DNA of 64,000 nucleotides from Dasyornis broadbenti (Eukaryota; Chordata; Aves; Passeriformes; Dasyornithidae): NCBI GenBank assembly GCA_013397935.1, contig VZRN01000755.1, forward strand, positions 206,237 to 270,236, read 5' to 3'. The notes under the pieces were generated by a model, which saw nothing but the letters and a program-made list of their open reading frames with translations, was not told the DNA's origin and ran no database searches. The position numbers and the translations under genes are program-made. This document shows positions 1 to 12,611 of the stretch, piece by piece (the first letter of the stretch is position 1; the number at the start of each line of letters is the position of its first letter).

Positions 1-506
1 GCTGTAATTGGACAATCAGGGAAAAAACAATAATTCCAGTATGCCACCAAAATTTCCTCAAGAAGACACCAGAAGCTGAGGTTCTCTGTTCTAAAGGTCA
101 TCCCTTCTACCAGAAGTCAGCTGCATGTTCAAGGTATAGCCACGTGGGAGAAGAACCTGCTTAAAAATCATGAATCCTCCACAAATAAATAATCTGATTT
201 CTCACTTCCAGCAGCTTCTGTTCTACTCAGGTTCCAAAGATACTGTTCAGAACAACAAATCTCTTCCACCACTCACAAAACAGAACAGTGACACTCATGA
301 CTTCACTCCTCCCGAATTTTGTAGGCCCCTCCCATATGAACAAAGCAAACTTCGTTGCAATAAAAACCAATTTAGAAATTAAATGAGAAGCTCTGTTTAG
401 TGATCTGCTTCCCTCTTCCCCTCCAAAGCCCAATCCAACAGTATCAATAAAATAAAGCCCAGGAAGGTTTTGTGAACAGATTGCAACCAAAGGGAAAAAG
501 TCTTAC
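1..506 (-). other. SHANK2: SHANK2 intron downstream of the SH3-PDZ linker exon (partial)
   Basis: On the minus strand this begins with the donor GTAAGA directly after the exon ending at 507 and runs off the left edge of the window. The exon it follows ends in phase 2 (codon AG|N). In SHANK2 the next coding sequence should open the PDZ region (DCIIEEK-like). I looked for it on the minus strand here and did not find it. Two short open frames in this interval have no recognisable similarity. No repeat was recognised. Confidence 0.85.
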
Positions 507-582
507 CTTGAAGCATCAAAGCTGTCGTAGGATCCAACTGTGTAGTGTCTGAACAGCTTCTTTGTTCTATCTGTTCGTGTTT
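507..582 (-). CDS. SHANK2: SHANK2 coding exon, linker between SH3 and PDZ domains (internal exon)
   Basis: This 76-bp internal exon encodes residues 212-235 of the short isoform, including KKLFRHYTVGSYDSFDAS, a block that SHANK family members share just before the PDZ domain. On the minus strand the acceptor is CTGTGCAG (AG at 584-583) and the donor is GTAAGA from 506. The exon starts with AA, completing a Glu codon opened by the previous exon (G|AA), then has 24 full codons and ends with AG. Start phase 1 and end phase 2 agree with the neighbouring exon and with the SHANK2 protein. The family scaffolds receptors and actin regulators in the postsynaptic density of glutamatergic synapses. The last codon is finished by an exon outside the window. 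The call rests on the translated match recalled from mammalian SHANK2 and on splice phase. SHANK1 and SHANK3 share this short block, so the paralog assignment comes from the linker exon at 45333-45642. Confidence 0.93.
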
Positions 583-3500
583 CTGCACAGAGAAAAGAGA
601 ACTTTTAACATTCCTGTATTTCTTAATCAAGTGCTGGAGTATTTGTTTATATTCCCTCGCAGTGAATTAACGTAGTTTCGAGGCATTTCAGAAAAAAAAT
701 GATGGCTTTGGAGATATTCTTTTATCACGACAGACACATCAAGTGAATGAGGAGAACGTCTTGGAGATCATGAATCACATCATTCACAAGTTTTAAAGCA
801 CCACTCACATCCTCCGTGGCAAAAACTTTCATGTCCGATATTTTGGTTCTTTTATAGCTAAGAGGCAAAATGTGAGAAGAAAAAACAGCAACACATCTTG
901 GAAAGGTTGGGAAAACAGGCAAAATATGTAAATCAATATTTTTTGCCTAACTACAGGTTGGTCCTCCGATGAAGTTTGGCTAAGAGACATCAAAAATCCG
1001 ATGGAAAAGTTTCGGGTTTGGATTTTGACCACGAAATTCTCTTTTGAAGAACTCTCCATTGAAGGACAGCCTGGCACCATCCCGGCAGATTTATCAGCTC
1101 TCCAAGGCGGACAGAGCCCTCGAGGCACAGCACCTCTGAGGAACAGCTTCTAAGGATGGTACAGATGACTGAGAGAGCTGGTGCTGCCAAATGAGCAAGG
1201 GCGAGTGTGCAGGGAGGAAAAGAACATGGGAGCAGGATGGAAGGGCTTTGAACACAGCCAAGGGGCGGCAGAAAGTCGTGGGAGGCAGATTTTGGGAAGA
1301 GGGGTGGGCAAAATGCATCTTTCCTTGCTTTAGCCAGTGCAGCTGACACGGAACTGGAGACATTAATGCAAATATATCCATAATACAGAGAAATTCCAGC
1401 TGAAAATGGGCGTGCAGGTTGCAGCCGGCTAAAGAGTGAGCAGAGTTGTGCACCGATTTGTAATGTCCAAGAAAACAGTGCTAAGAAAAAGCAGAAATAT
1501 TGACATTTATATACATTCTGTGGAGACCATGCAGCCTCCATCCTACGGGATGGCCAGAGAGGGAGAAAATCCTTATTATAATATGATGTCTACTCGATAC
1601 TTTGGTTTATTTTGTCCCTTTGTCACTCACCCACAACCTATATTTTCTACCTAAGAGGCCTCTCCTTTACCCAAAATTCCTGCTCCTCCTGCATGAATTG
1701 CAGTCTGTTCCCCGTCGAGCAACACTGTTTTCCCACACCATTCTAAAAATCAGGTTAATACCCAGAAACACTAGCAGAAGAAACACAGAAAATCATAAAC
1801 CTGGATTCCACTTAGAGTTTCCCCCCGGCCTGTTTCCAGAAGTCCCCCAGAAACGATTAAAAGAAATAAATTATGATGAGGAATATTTCGAAACCTTAAA
1901 GCGACTGCTTGAGCCTTAAGGAGCCAGCTGTTTCCCCTGCAGAATCTGTTTTCTGTAGCGTGGTATTTCGGTGCTAGAAGGAACACAAAGTGGGTGGGAG
2001 GGACGGGGAGGCACAGCAAGGCAGAGAGCTTTGTTCTGCTCCCGAGGATTGCAGAGCCAGCACTCTTCAGCTGCAGCTCGGATCTGCTCCCCGGCCCTGC
2101 CACCCCTCTGCTTCCCCCCGCTCCTTTGTGTGCGGTCGGCTTCACAGGGATTATTTGGGAAAACAGAAGCCTCGCAAGTGCTTCAGAGTTTTCTGAACTC
2201 GAGGCTAAGTGGCAGCTTCCCAGGCTGCTGGGTTGAGGTCTCTAATTACTCTCTTTGCCTCACCTCTGCCTCAGATTCCAGGCCGCCCCATTACACAGCA
2301 GAAGCACAGGCACTCAAAAGCACGGGGAGGGGAGGACAAGGAAAACCATCAGAATGAGCTGGGGTATTTCGAAAAAGGAAAAGAATTCCTTTCTCTGCCT
2401 TGACAAAAGAACACAAAGAAGCCATAGGCAAATGCCTAACAAATGCTTTCCTGAATTCAAGCCGAATATAGCACAGGAACACTATTCTAGGTGTGTGAGC
2501 AGCAAGGGGTTCGCTCCAGGTCGCCTGGGATTTGTACCCATTTTTATGTGCCAGGTTTTCTTAAGACCTGCACTCTTTAGCAAAATGCTTTCTAACACGT
2601 TAGGACCACCTAAGACTAACAGCCCTATCATCATTTAAGAAGTTTTCACCCACAGAATCTTTTGAGATTTTCTTCTTAAATTTGGGTGCAGACAGCTAAG
2701 AAAGACCAGCAAGAAGATATGGACAGGAAGATCTAGAAAAACATTATTTAGCAGTTTTATTTTAATAAAAATAAATGTACTATTTTAATAATACTGCATT
2801 CTTACTGAAAGGAACATCTGTCACCACAGAAGAAAAGTCACTGCATCAAGCTGGATCAGTTCAAGAAGTTTTTCTAAGAGGTAGAACAAGACACCAGGGT
2901 TTGCAAAAATGGTGCCATTTCCTTTACGTTGACCCAAAAGAGAAACATTGGGATAGCCCTTGAAATGTCTAGATTTCTCGAGAAGCCCGTATTTTACCGG
3001 AGTAAATACCGTAAGAACACAACAATTCTTTTCCTGGTCCATTTTCCATTGAAGCTACTGGAGCTGCAGCAGAAATAAGCCGTGTGCCCTGGGCAAAAGT
3101 GGCAATGCAAACAATAAAGCCCCAGCTGTTTCCTTATTAGAATCATTTATTGTTGCAGACATCTCAGTGAGCAACAGGCTCAAACCCTGCCCTTCCAGAA
3201 TGTAATTTGTAGGGTTCAAAGCAAGGTGAGCATCGAGAAAGTGTAGGTGGAAAACATTTCCTCCTTTTTCCACCTTAGGCGTGGTGAGGGCTTTCCTCCA
3301 AATAAATGTGGGGCTTCCTGCAGCTTCACTGTCTCAGTCTCGTAAGTGACCACAGGACTCCAACAGAGCTTGCAGACATTATCAAAAGCTGAAAAATCAC
3401 TGCCATGAAAAGCAAGGAATAAAATTTGGACTCCCATCCACACAGATAAGGCCACTCTTGCCCTAGTTCTGCCCACATAACAATTGTGGGCCTGTTCCAG

Positions 3501-6500
3501 CAGCCAGCCCAGCTCCCAGCCGGACATTCCTGCTTGGAGTAGCTTGCTCACATATTCGATATTGTTTTGGAAGAGTGAAGAACTAGGGGAGGAGGGGGAA
3601 ATCCCAAAGCAACTGTCTTTATTCCTTTTCTCCTCCCTGCTGCTCCTTGCAGGGCATTTCGGCGCTGTGTTTCCAAGGAAACTGCGCGGGAATGCGCTGC
3701 CAGTGGGGATGCTGGCAGAGCCCTGCCTGCGCTCTAGGAAAGGCTCAGAGTCACCAGCGTGTCCCTGGGATGAGCAAAGGCAATGGAACTGCAGAATTTA
3801 TGCTGTGATGCTGGGGAGGAGAGCAGCAGGCTCCCTCCAGATACCCCTGGTGGGTACAGCTGGGTTTTATCACCACCCCAAAACAGCTTTTCCTTCTTCC
3901 TCCCCTCTTTCCCAGGGACAGATGTTTGACCAGTGCAGCAGACAGGTACAGATGTTCTTTGCCAGAGCAGTTCAGGTCCAGCTCTCTGCATGTGCAGCAC
4001 CCAAAACAGCGGCAGGGGTTAAGGCCTTCCCTCTGCTCCTTCCCCTTCCTGCAGGAAAAACCCTTTCCCTACCATTTCTGTTGAGGGTTAGAGCAGAATT
4101 CATTCTGAGCTGAGGAGAGCAGTCTAATAATATAGAAAGTTCACAATTCAAGGATACTTGTGCTGGTTTGCAACAAGACAGGGCACCTATTTTATGAGTT
4201 TTTTCCCCAAATTGATCCAAATTTGGCCATAAGAAAAAGCAGAGGAAAAGTTCATGGCATTGGAAACATCACTAAGGAGAGAATGCATTTTTCTATCCCA
4301 AAAAATCTGCCATGCCAAATGCTGCTCCAGAAAATAATCACATTAAAAGATAAAAATATTCTTCGTGCCACAAACTGTGAAGTCTCAACAAGTTGTTTTC
4401 CTTATTCCCTTTCCCCCTCAGAAAGTGGAGATTCATCAAAACTGGATTTTCTGTTAGATATGGTACATTAAAATGGTGATAAGTGAGAGGACTTCTCAGG
4501 CCTATGATGCAATTGTTTAACACGATATTTCTTATTTCTTTCTCTGAGCGTTTCATTTGAGTCATAGGAAAGATGAAGTTCAGGGAACCCTTCTCCAAAT
4601 TGCGCAGAGCGGGATTACGGATTCTAAAAAATGTACCAAAAAACGGGATGAAGAAACAGAAATGGAATTTTTCTCTATTAACTGTTTGATCATTGATTCT
4701 GATAAAGGGTGATTAAAATTCATGAAAATTAAATCTGCAGGTATGTACCACCCAAGAACGCAGAAGAAACGACAATTATCCTTTTCGTATCCTTGCAAAT
4801 CTGAGGTAAAAACATTGATGCTCCATTTGAAGAGATAAACTGTGAGGATCAAGAGATAAAAAATACATGATGAAGGCATTATGAATGCTAAATTAATGAA
4901 AACCTTTAATTCATGGTTCATTTTCCTCTGTTTCAGTTTGCGGATGGCTTTTTTGTTTTAGTCCCAGTGTTCAGTTCTCAGTGTGATGCTCTCAACCAAT
5001 TTTTCTTTTAGTTAAAGCCGAGAGATAGCAAATCTTCTGTGGTTTTTGAAGTTTTTCAGATTTGAGAATAAGCATAAAAATGTCTCAAGGACAACTTGAC
5101 TGGAATAGCAAATCGTTGCATGTCCTCCTGCCTTTCCTTTTTTTCTTTTTTTTTCTTTCCCTACTAAATCCTATTTTCAAAAAAAGAAAGGAAGACTGAG
5201 TGTTGATTCCCTCCTGCATCCTTAGAGGAAGATTAGCTGGAATACAGTGAATTACTTTACTCACAAAGGATGCTGAAATGGCTGATCAATGGAGTGAATC
5301 AGCAAGTTTGTTTGCAAGAGAAACCTTAATAACTGAAATATGCAACTTAGACCTGCCGGCGAGGCACTTATGGAAGAACAGCGTTTCCCCTGTCATCAGC
5401 TTTCCCTTTAATTTAACAAAAACCTCACTTACACCTGAAAAAAACCAAACCAGCGAGCAGTTGTGGAAACATTTACTTCTTACTCTCCTAAGAGTTTTAC
5501 CAGCCGTTTGTACAATTCTGGAGTTCTGCAGCTCTTCCCTCACTTGCAGAGTATTTTCAAAATGTGGTAATGGTGGCTTGATCTTTCCCTAAGCTCTGCT
5601 GTTGGGTTTCTGAGGGTGTCCATTCCCCCTGCCCCTCATGTCCAACCCATCTGAGGCAGCTTTGTGTCCATGGTCTCAGCTGATCTGGGGGATTAAACCA
5701 CTCCATGTGTGGGACAGGCACAGACACAGCTCTGAGCGATGGCATCAAAGGAAATTCATTGGGAGAGGAAGGATTTTTTTTTCCCCCTCTTTGCTTTACA
5801 GAGTAAAATAAACCTTAAAAGAGTGAAGAGCCTGTAAAAAGCTGGATGTTGACCTCACAGCTTCCAGCAGCTGAACGTGGCACTGGTCCATCTGCACCCA
5901 GTTTGAGCACTGCTGAAACACCCAGATTTTACAGAGCCAGGCCAAAATAAAGCAACTTCAGTTCACTTTGCATAACCTTTGATTGTGGCCTGGCAATTTG
6001 TACATCTGCCTCATAAAATCCAGCTCTCCGTGTCGATCCCAAAGTGCTCCTGCACACATAAATAAAGGCATCTTGTTTTTCAGATTCAGGGAGAATGAAG
6101 AAGTCTTGATGAGCTGCCTGCTGGCACTATCATCTGTTGCAAGTATTATTTATCCTGAAGGTCAGGATGGTTTGTTCACTTCCAAAGCTCAGGTGGTGGG
6201 ATGTTCCAGTTCTTTAGAACTGACTCTTACAAATGTTTTTAATCGTAACACCTCATTTCACATTTTTCATTTTCCCAGCAAGTATTTCAAATATTTCCTG
6301 CAAATCTCAGCGTTCTCACTGATGGCAGCAGCATAACCAAAAATGATGGCCCACAGCAAAGGGCAGGTGTCAGGTGAAACCTGGCTGAATGACTTTGCCT
6401 TAAATTTAGGGAAATTCCATTAGAGGTTTGTGAAGGAACTCTGCGTTTGTTTGTGTGGCAGGAGCTGGCGTCTGCTCTGAACAGGGATTGTTCCTACCTG

Positions 6501-8928
6501 AGAAGTGTGTACAGCCCCACAAACAAAACCAGCTGCTTTGGAGAAGGTCACTGTGCACTCTGAGTTGGAAAGAGGAGATGGGGAATTATTTTGGGCCGAG
6601 GAAGGAAAAACAGGCCCTGGAAAGCCATTCTTCTATGCAATTTCAAAAATCATTAATTTTCATGTACAGCAAGTTTCAACAAGAGTTATTATGGACTTTT
6701 ATCATCAATGGTGATAGAAATGTTTCCCCTCAATTTCCTCCCTTACAAGAAGCTCCATTCAAGTCTAAATCTTCCCCAGCAGTACTCAGGATCAATGATC
6801 TGTCAAATTCTCTGCCTTCAATAATAGATAAAATTTTGAATACATAAGAAGGTGCTGAGCATGGGAGATCCGTGGGAAGCTCGCAGAACCTCACGATCTT
6901 TTTCACCACAGCGCTCCCCGGTTTTTTCCCCTCTGCCTCGATTGTGCATGTGCACGTCACAATTTGAATTTCCCTGTGGATAAAACATGACCAAACCCCA
7001 ACAAACACAGGAGTACTTCACAACTTCTGCCCTAAGGGCCTCGGAATAACTTCTGATTCAATGTTATGACTCCAGGCAGGGGTAGCAAACAGCTCAGAAC
7101 AGGATGAGCAATGTGGGACCCAGGTTTAGCCAGGACCAGGGAGGGGAAGCAAGGAGCCGTGGATGTGGACAGTTCCCTGCTCACCAGGAGGAAATACAAC
7201 ATTGTTCTCTAAAATACAACCTGATTCAAATACAAGCCAAAAATACAAAAGAAAAATTACTTAGGAACACCACATAACTTTTAGCAGGAGTACCAGATTT
7301 TATCGACTGAACTTGTGGTGCTGCATCAGAACATGTAGATTGGGCTATATAGAGATATCACCATAAAATAAAAAATGTATATAAATACCAAAATCATATC
7401 TAGATATGGTTAGAGATGCTTTGCACTGATGACTGCTGAGTAACACAGAATTCAGAGCCAGGCCACAGGATAATTCATTTTCAAATAGGAGTAACTCACC
7501 GCTGGTTTGAGAGCCTACTCCTACCTCCTACACTGGTATTCCAAATAATTAGGGCGATTGCAGTACAAGGGGAGCCAAATCTGAAAATATTTCTACGTTT
7601 TTTTAAAAAGTATGGATGGCATTTGCCCTTTCAGCATTGTATAGACACATAAGGGCAATTACTTTAAAAGAAAGCATTTGAAAATCCTTATTGCAACCAT
7701 AAACACTACTGGAAATCAGAATAAATTGCTGAGAATTGAGTTTTCCTGAGAAAGCACTAAAAACCAGATGATCAAAGAGACATTATATGTTAGGCAATGC
7801 ATATTAAGATTGTACCAGAGAAAAGTGATAGTACCGAGCAAAGTTTTTAAAAGTCCTTCTATTTTCCAGGCATTTTTAGTGATGGAGGTCAGCACTTTAT
7901 TTATCTACAACTATAAAATCTTGCCATTCCTGCCACTACCACCTCAAAACTCAGTGATCCTTCATTAAAGCTCTACACAGAAAGAGCTCCCTTCTTGGAT
8001 CTCGACTTTCCAGCCAGTTTCTCACTTGAGTTTTGCGCGCTTCTGCGTCCTCACCAAGTAAAACACCCCAGACATTTCATTTCAAAATGTCCTCCTTCAG
8101 CTACACTCAAAAAGTTGAAGCTTTTCAAGGACTGTGGGATTTGACAAGCGCTCTAAATCGTTACACAAAGCGCTGCCGGCAGCTCCTCTTCCTCTGCAGG
8201 GAACAGCTCCAACACCAACCCCAAACCGAGCTGACCACAACCGAGAAGCCTCATTTCACACACGTTCCAGGCTGAGGCTCGAAGCCCACGTCCCTTCAGT
8301 TCCACGCTGTACCAAGGGGGTGGGATTTTTTTTTTTTTTCCCCTGCTGCAGGTTTCCATGGAAATGCATCAGTCACTAATCTAAATAAGTGCGGCTGAAG
8401 GATGCCTGGAAACCTGGAGCAATTACGCCTGCCATTAGAGGAACAGAATATGATTCAGCCCAGCTATTAGAAATGTGCCACAGCTATCACTTCTATATTT
8501 TGTTGCAGCGTTCTAAAAACAATAGTGCTTTATTTATTTTTTTTAAAAAACCCACTCTTTTGCTGCCTAGAAGAGAGGGGGAAAAAAAAAAAGAAAGAAA
8601 ATGCAATAAAAATAGTTCTCAGGTAACGAGCACACAGTGAAGTCAGACTGTACCAGTTGCAACAAGCAAATGGAGTAAATGCCACACATTTGTTTTGCAA
8701 TAAAAATCCACAGGGCCTGAAAACTTCTCTCTTCACTGCGGGTCAAAGAGGCTTCACTTGAGTCATTGCAAGTAAGAGAGTGAATGCTTTGATCTGCATT
8801 AAAGGGCTGATGAGCCTTAAAACAATTGATGTAAATACAATTTGTGATCAGTGCAATACTAAACATCCATCTGCAACCACAGCACACACCTCAGGCACGG
8901 CTGGGTCTCTACTGATCACTGAGCTTTA

Positions 8929-9318
8929 GGATCATGGAATTATTAAGGCTGGAAAAGCCCTCTGAGATCATGGAGTTCAAATGTTCCCCCAGCACTGTCA
9001 CGTCCCCAGGTGCCACATCCACGAGGCTTTTAAATCTCTTGGGTTCCAATTCCAGTGTTCCAATGCCTGGCAACCCCTTCCATGAAGAAATTCTCCCTCA
9101 TATCCAATCTGAACCTCCCCTTGAGGCCATTTCCTCGTGTCCTGTCCCTGTTCCCTGGGAGCAGAGCCCAACCTGGCTGCCCTCTCCTGTCACGGAGCTG
9201 TGGAGAGGGAGAAAGTTCCCCCTGAGTCTCCTTTTCCCCAGCTTGAACCACCCCCAGCTCCCTCAGCTGTTCCTGGTGCTCCAGACCCTTCCCCAGCCCC
9301 ATCCCCACTCTTTGGACT
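8929..9318 (-). mobile_element. CR1 non-LTR retrotransposon, 3' fragment
   Basis: Read on the plus strand it opens with ATCATGGAATTATTAAGGCT and continues through phrases such as ATTCTCCCTCATATCCAATC and CCTTGAGGCCATTTCCTCGTG. This is the reverse complement of the CR1 3' end, so the element lies on the minus strand, the same sense as SHANK2. About 390 bp are preserved, covering the 3' untranslated region and the end of the reverse-transcriptase frame. It is 5'-truncated, as is usual for CR1. Plus-strand open frames here are antisense shadows. The left border is clear and the right border near 9318 is approximate. Confidence 0.92.
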
Positions 9319-12300
9319 CAGCCTCTTCCTACCTCACGTCCCGCAGGAAAATTTCAAATGCTGTGGAACAGGGGCCGTGCTGTTGCACCTGAACAGATGT
9401 TTTGTGAGTTATTTCAGACTATTTGAACTTAGTGTCACTACCCCGTTGTTCTTCCCCTTCCCCTCACTCTCAAAGAATGAGCTGATAAGATAAAACACTG
9501 AAAAAACCACAGCTTTCCAATTCTAATCACAATTTTGTCGAGTTCTGCTCGTCTGTAACCTGTTTTGCAGAAAGTGTGGCTGTGATTGTGTGTAAAAGCG
9601 AGGTGGCTGAAAGAACAGCGCTGCTCCGAAGCCTGGAGCACAGGCTGGGGACGGGGTGTCTGCGCTACCGGTGCGTACACCAGGGACGTGCGCTCCCTGT
9701 GCCAAATCTACTTGAAATGAATGCAACTTCTGCCAATAAATGTCGCAGTTGGACCCCAGACAGGAGGAACTGAGGAGGAGGGAATTCACCCGTGCAGGAA
9801 AAGGCCTCTCAGATGATCCATGTGGGATTTCCAGACCACAGCTGAGCGCTCTTCACCTACACTGGGAATATCTAGTGAAGGAAGCACTCAGGAGAAAGAG
9901 AACTGGGGGGTTTTACCTGCTTGGGGTTCTCCTTGCTGACACCACTGGGAATAAAGCTGAATTAATTCGATTCAAACTCATTGGACGTAAAAACCAGAAT
10001 GAGGGAGAGGAAAAACGGGGAGGGGGCGTAAGTGTACATGAAGAACACTACAAGATCATACTAAAAATCAGCTTGAAATATATATGTTATCCTTTATGTT
10101 AGCTTTTAGTTTGTTAGCTCTTACAAATTCACTTAATGCCTTTTCCTCATGTGCTGAAGTCTTCAAAAAAAAAAAATGAGCAGAAAGTAGGTCTTCCCTC
10201 TCAAATCTGACAATCTTTTCTCTACGCCTCAGGCCAGACCCTTTCAAGTTTCATTTTCCACCACTTAGTTGAATCTAGATTAAGAGATTATTTTAAACGT
10301 GACAGTGAAATTGTTTCCGAAGTTAAGATTTTAGACTTCTTCTGTGACAGAAACGGAAGAAGTTTTATTTATAACACCCTTTGAAACCCTCACGAATGGA
10401 TCACTAGAAAATTAGATGGCTTTTGATTGTGCACTGGTTAAACTGAAGAGTGGCTTGTCCAGTTCTTCCCAAAATCCGGTGAAGGTTTAAAAAAAGTGTG
10501 TGATACACAAATTTGGAATAATATCTGAACATGCGACTGTAGGAATATGCAAGTATTAGAAAAATGAAACATATTATAATTCAAATAATGCAATTAGAAT
10601 GAAATTGCCTAAATAGAAGAGAAAATTATCCCTGACATGATCACAGTGGAAAAAAAAAGCTTATTGCTCTGGTTCAAAATTCATGAAGTCACCACAACTC
10701 TTGAAGTCCTCAGGGTGTTTCTCCTCAGAAAAGCTTTGCAATTTAGAGAAGGAGGCCCAGGGAGGGCAAACAGCATCCCAGAGACCACAGCAAGCACCAA
10801 AGGAAGGTGAAAAACCTGGCTTAAAGTTGTGAAGCTGAAGAAATACCTGAGCTTGAAGCTTATAAATGTAATGATAAAAATGTACATTTTCTGGTTGTTA
10901 CAGAAATGCCAAAACACGTTTCCAAGGTGTCCCAAGGTTACAAAAGGAGGAGAGGCAAACTGAATTGTTGTAATTTCCAGATGTTTGCCGCAAGCCTAAA
11001 TTACTGATTCTTGGAAGCAGGCAGTGATATGGGAATGAATTCTCCTCAGACTGAGATATTCCTGCAGCTCCATTATGTATCCTGCTTAATGCCTATGAAC
11101 TAATAAGAAAAAGGGAATTATGCTGCATCTTTGTACTTAGGAGATTTTTAGTTATGAGATTTGTAAAATGTTATAACGGAAGAAATCAAGTAGTCCGGGT
11201 ATTTCTTAAAGAGAAATGATGTCAAAAGCTTGAACCTCCCAACTAACACACAAAAACCTCCCAAAACCACTCTCAAACCCGCAATGTGGAAATGTGAAAA
11301 TACAGCCTTGACCTCTCAGAAGCTTTTATTTTTGTGGACTTTGTGACCTCTCAAACTGGAATGGAAAAAGGCAAATAAAGAGAAGTGGGAGAGATTTTGA
11401 ATTTGTGAATTTTTGTTTTGCAGTGGTGTCTCAAACATGGGACGCACTTAATTGAGATCTCTACTTAGTAGCTTTATTCCTTTCTAAAAATGTAATTGAG
11501 TGTATTAAGCCCACCTGGATTAGCCATCTCTCTATGCTTGATAATCACACTCCCACCTTCTCCCCCTGCTCCCTCTCCTTTATCTCCTTTCTCCCTCATA
11601 AACTGCATCTCAGTAGATCCAAACTTAATCCACAAAGAGCCCGTGCAAATCTAATCCTCCAAATATATCATTAAAAAGTCCCACCTCATTATTTACCCTA
11701 ATCCTGCACACAGACAGAATCACCTCACAGTGATAATGATGTGCACAGCTTGAAGAGTTCTTTTGACACCCAGAACGATCCAGCCGGTTAAACAATCCCT
11801 CTTTCATGCATCACTGTCTTAATTACCCCTCACAGCACTGCTAGGGCACCTCAAGTTCCTGCCAGCCATCACAAGCACTTCAGGAGAAAATGGACAAACA
11901 TCTGCTTTTAGACCATCTCCTTCCCCCATCACATAACCTGGAGCTGACACCTTGTCGCCTCACGAGCGCCGCGATGTCAAAATTTGAAGATGGTATTGCT
12001 TAAGAGAAGAAGCCTCATGTGGAAATGGGTATCAGGAATGAGGCAGGTGAAGGCAGATTTGCTGCTCACAGTGTGGGATTCAGAGTTCACTGCAGTTCTG
12101 CCAGCTTTCGGTGCATTTTTGTTTTGTTTTGTCGGCCTGTAATCACAAAAATCAATTGAATTGTTGTGTGTTGACAGCAGCGGCCCAGCTCCGCTGAGGT
12201 GTTTTCAGGACTGGGAATCTGAGTGCTCATCCCAGAACCAAAGTAAGAACAACACTGATTTTTTGAAGCTTTTTTTCCTCCACAAAATGCCATAAACTGA

Positions 12301-12584
12301 AACGCTGCTTGCAAGTATCAATTTCTAATCCTGTCTCCAGATACCAAGCACCCAAAATAGGTAGGGACTCAAAAAAACTGCCTTCCATCCAGGGATATTC
12401 TAGGTAAAGCCAGCAATCCATCATTTCATTTTAGCAGTGTTTACTTTGCTAAAAACACTTCAAAGATTTGAGAGTTTTTTCCCCTCCCAGATGTTGTGCT
12501 GAATGCCATCTGCTTTATTCCTGAAGGAACAAAAGCCCTCAGACATTTTGCTTCGAGATAAAGTGAAGCAGAGTGGTCATTAGC

Positions 12585-12611
12585 AAAAAAAAAAAAAAAA
12601 AAAAAAAAAAA
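12585..12611. repeat. Poly-A tract, 27 bp
   Basis: This is an uninterrupted run of 27 A on the plus strand, seen directly. No retroposed body or flanking target-site duplication was recognised next to it, so it is listed as a simple homopolymer. On the transcribed minus strand it reads as poly-T. Confidence 0.95.

Noticed and set aside
1..506. PDZ exon following the SH3-PDZ linker
   Set aside because: No sequence encoding the expected start of the PDZ region is present. The interval reads as intron.
990..1541. 183-codon minus-strand open frame
   Set aside because: No recognisable domain, no splice-phase fit to SHANK2 neighbours, and it lies between confirmed splice sites as intron. Overlapping open frames on the same strand and region point to chance.
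8934..9392. 152-codon plus-strand open frame as a gene
   Set aside because: It is antisense translation of the CR1 fragment at 8929-9318.
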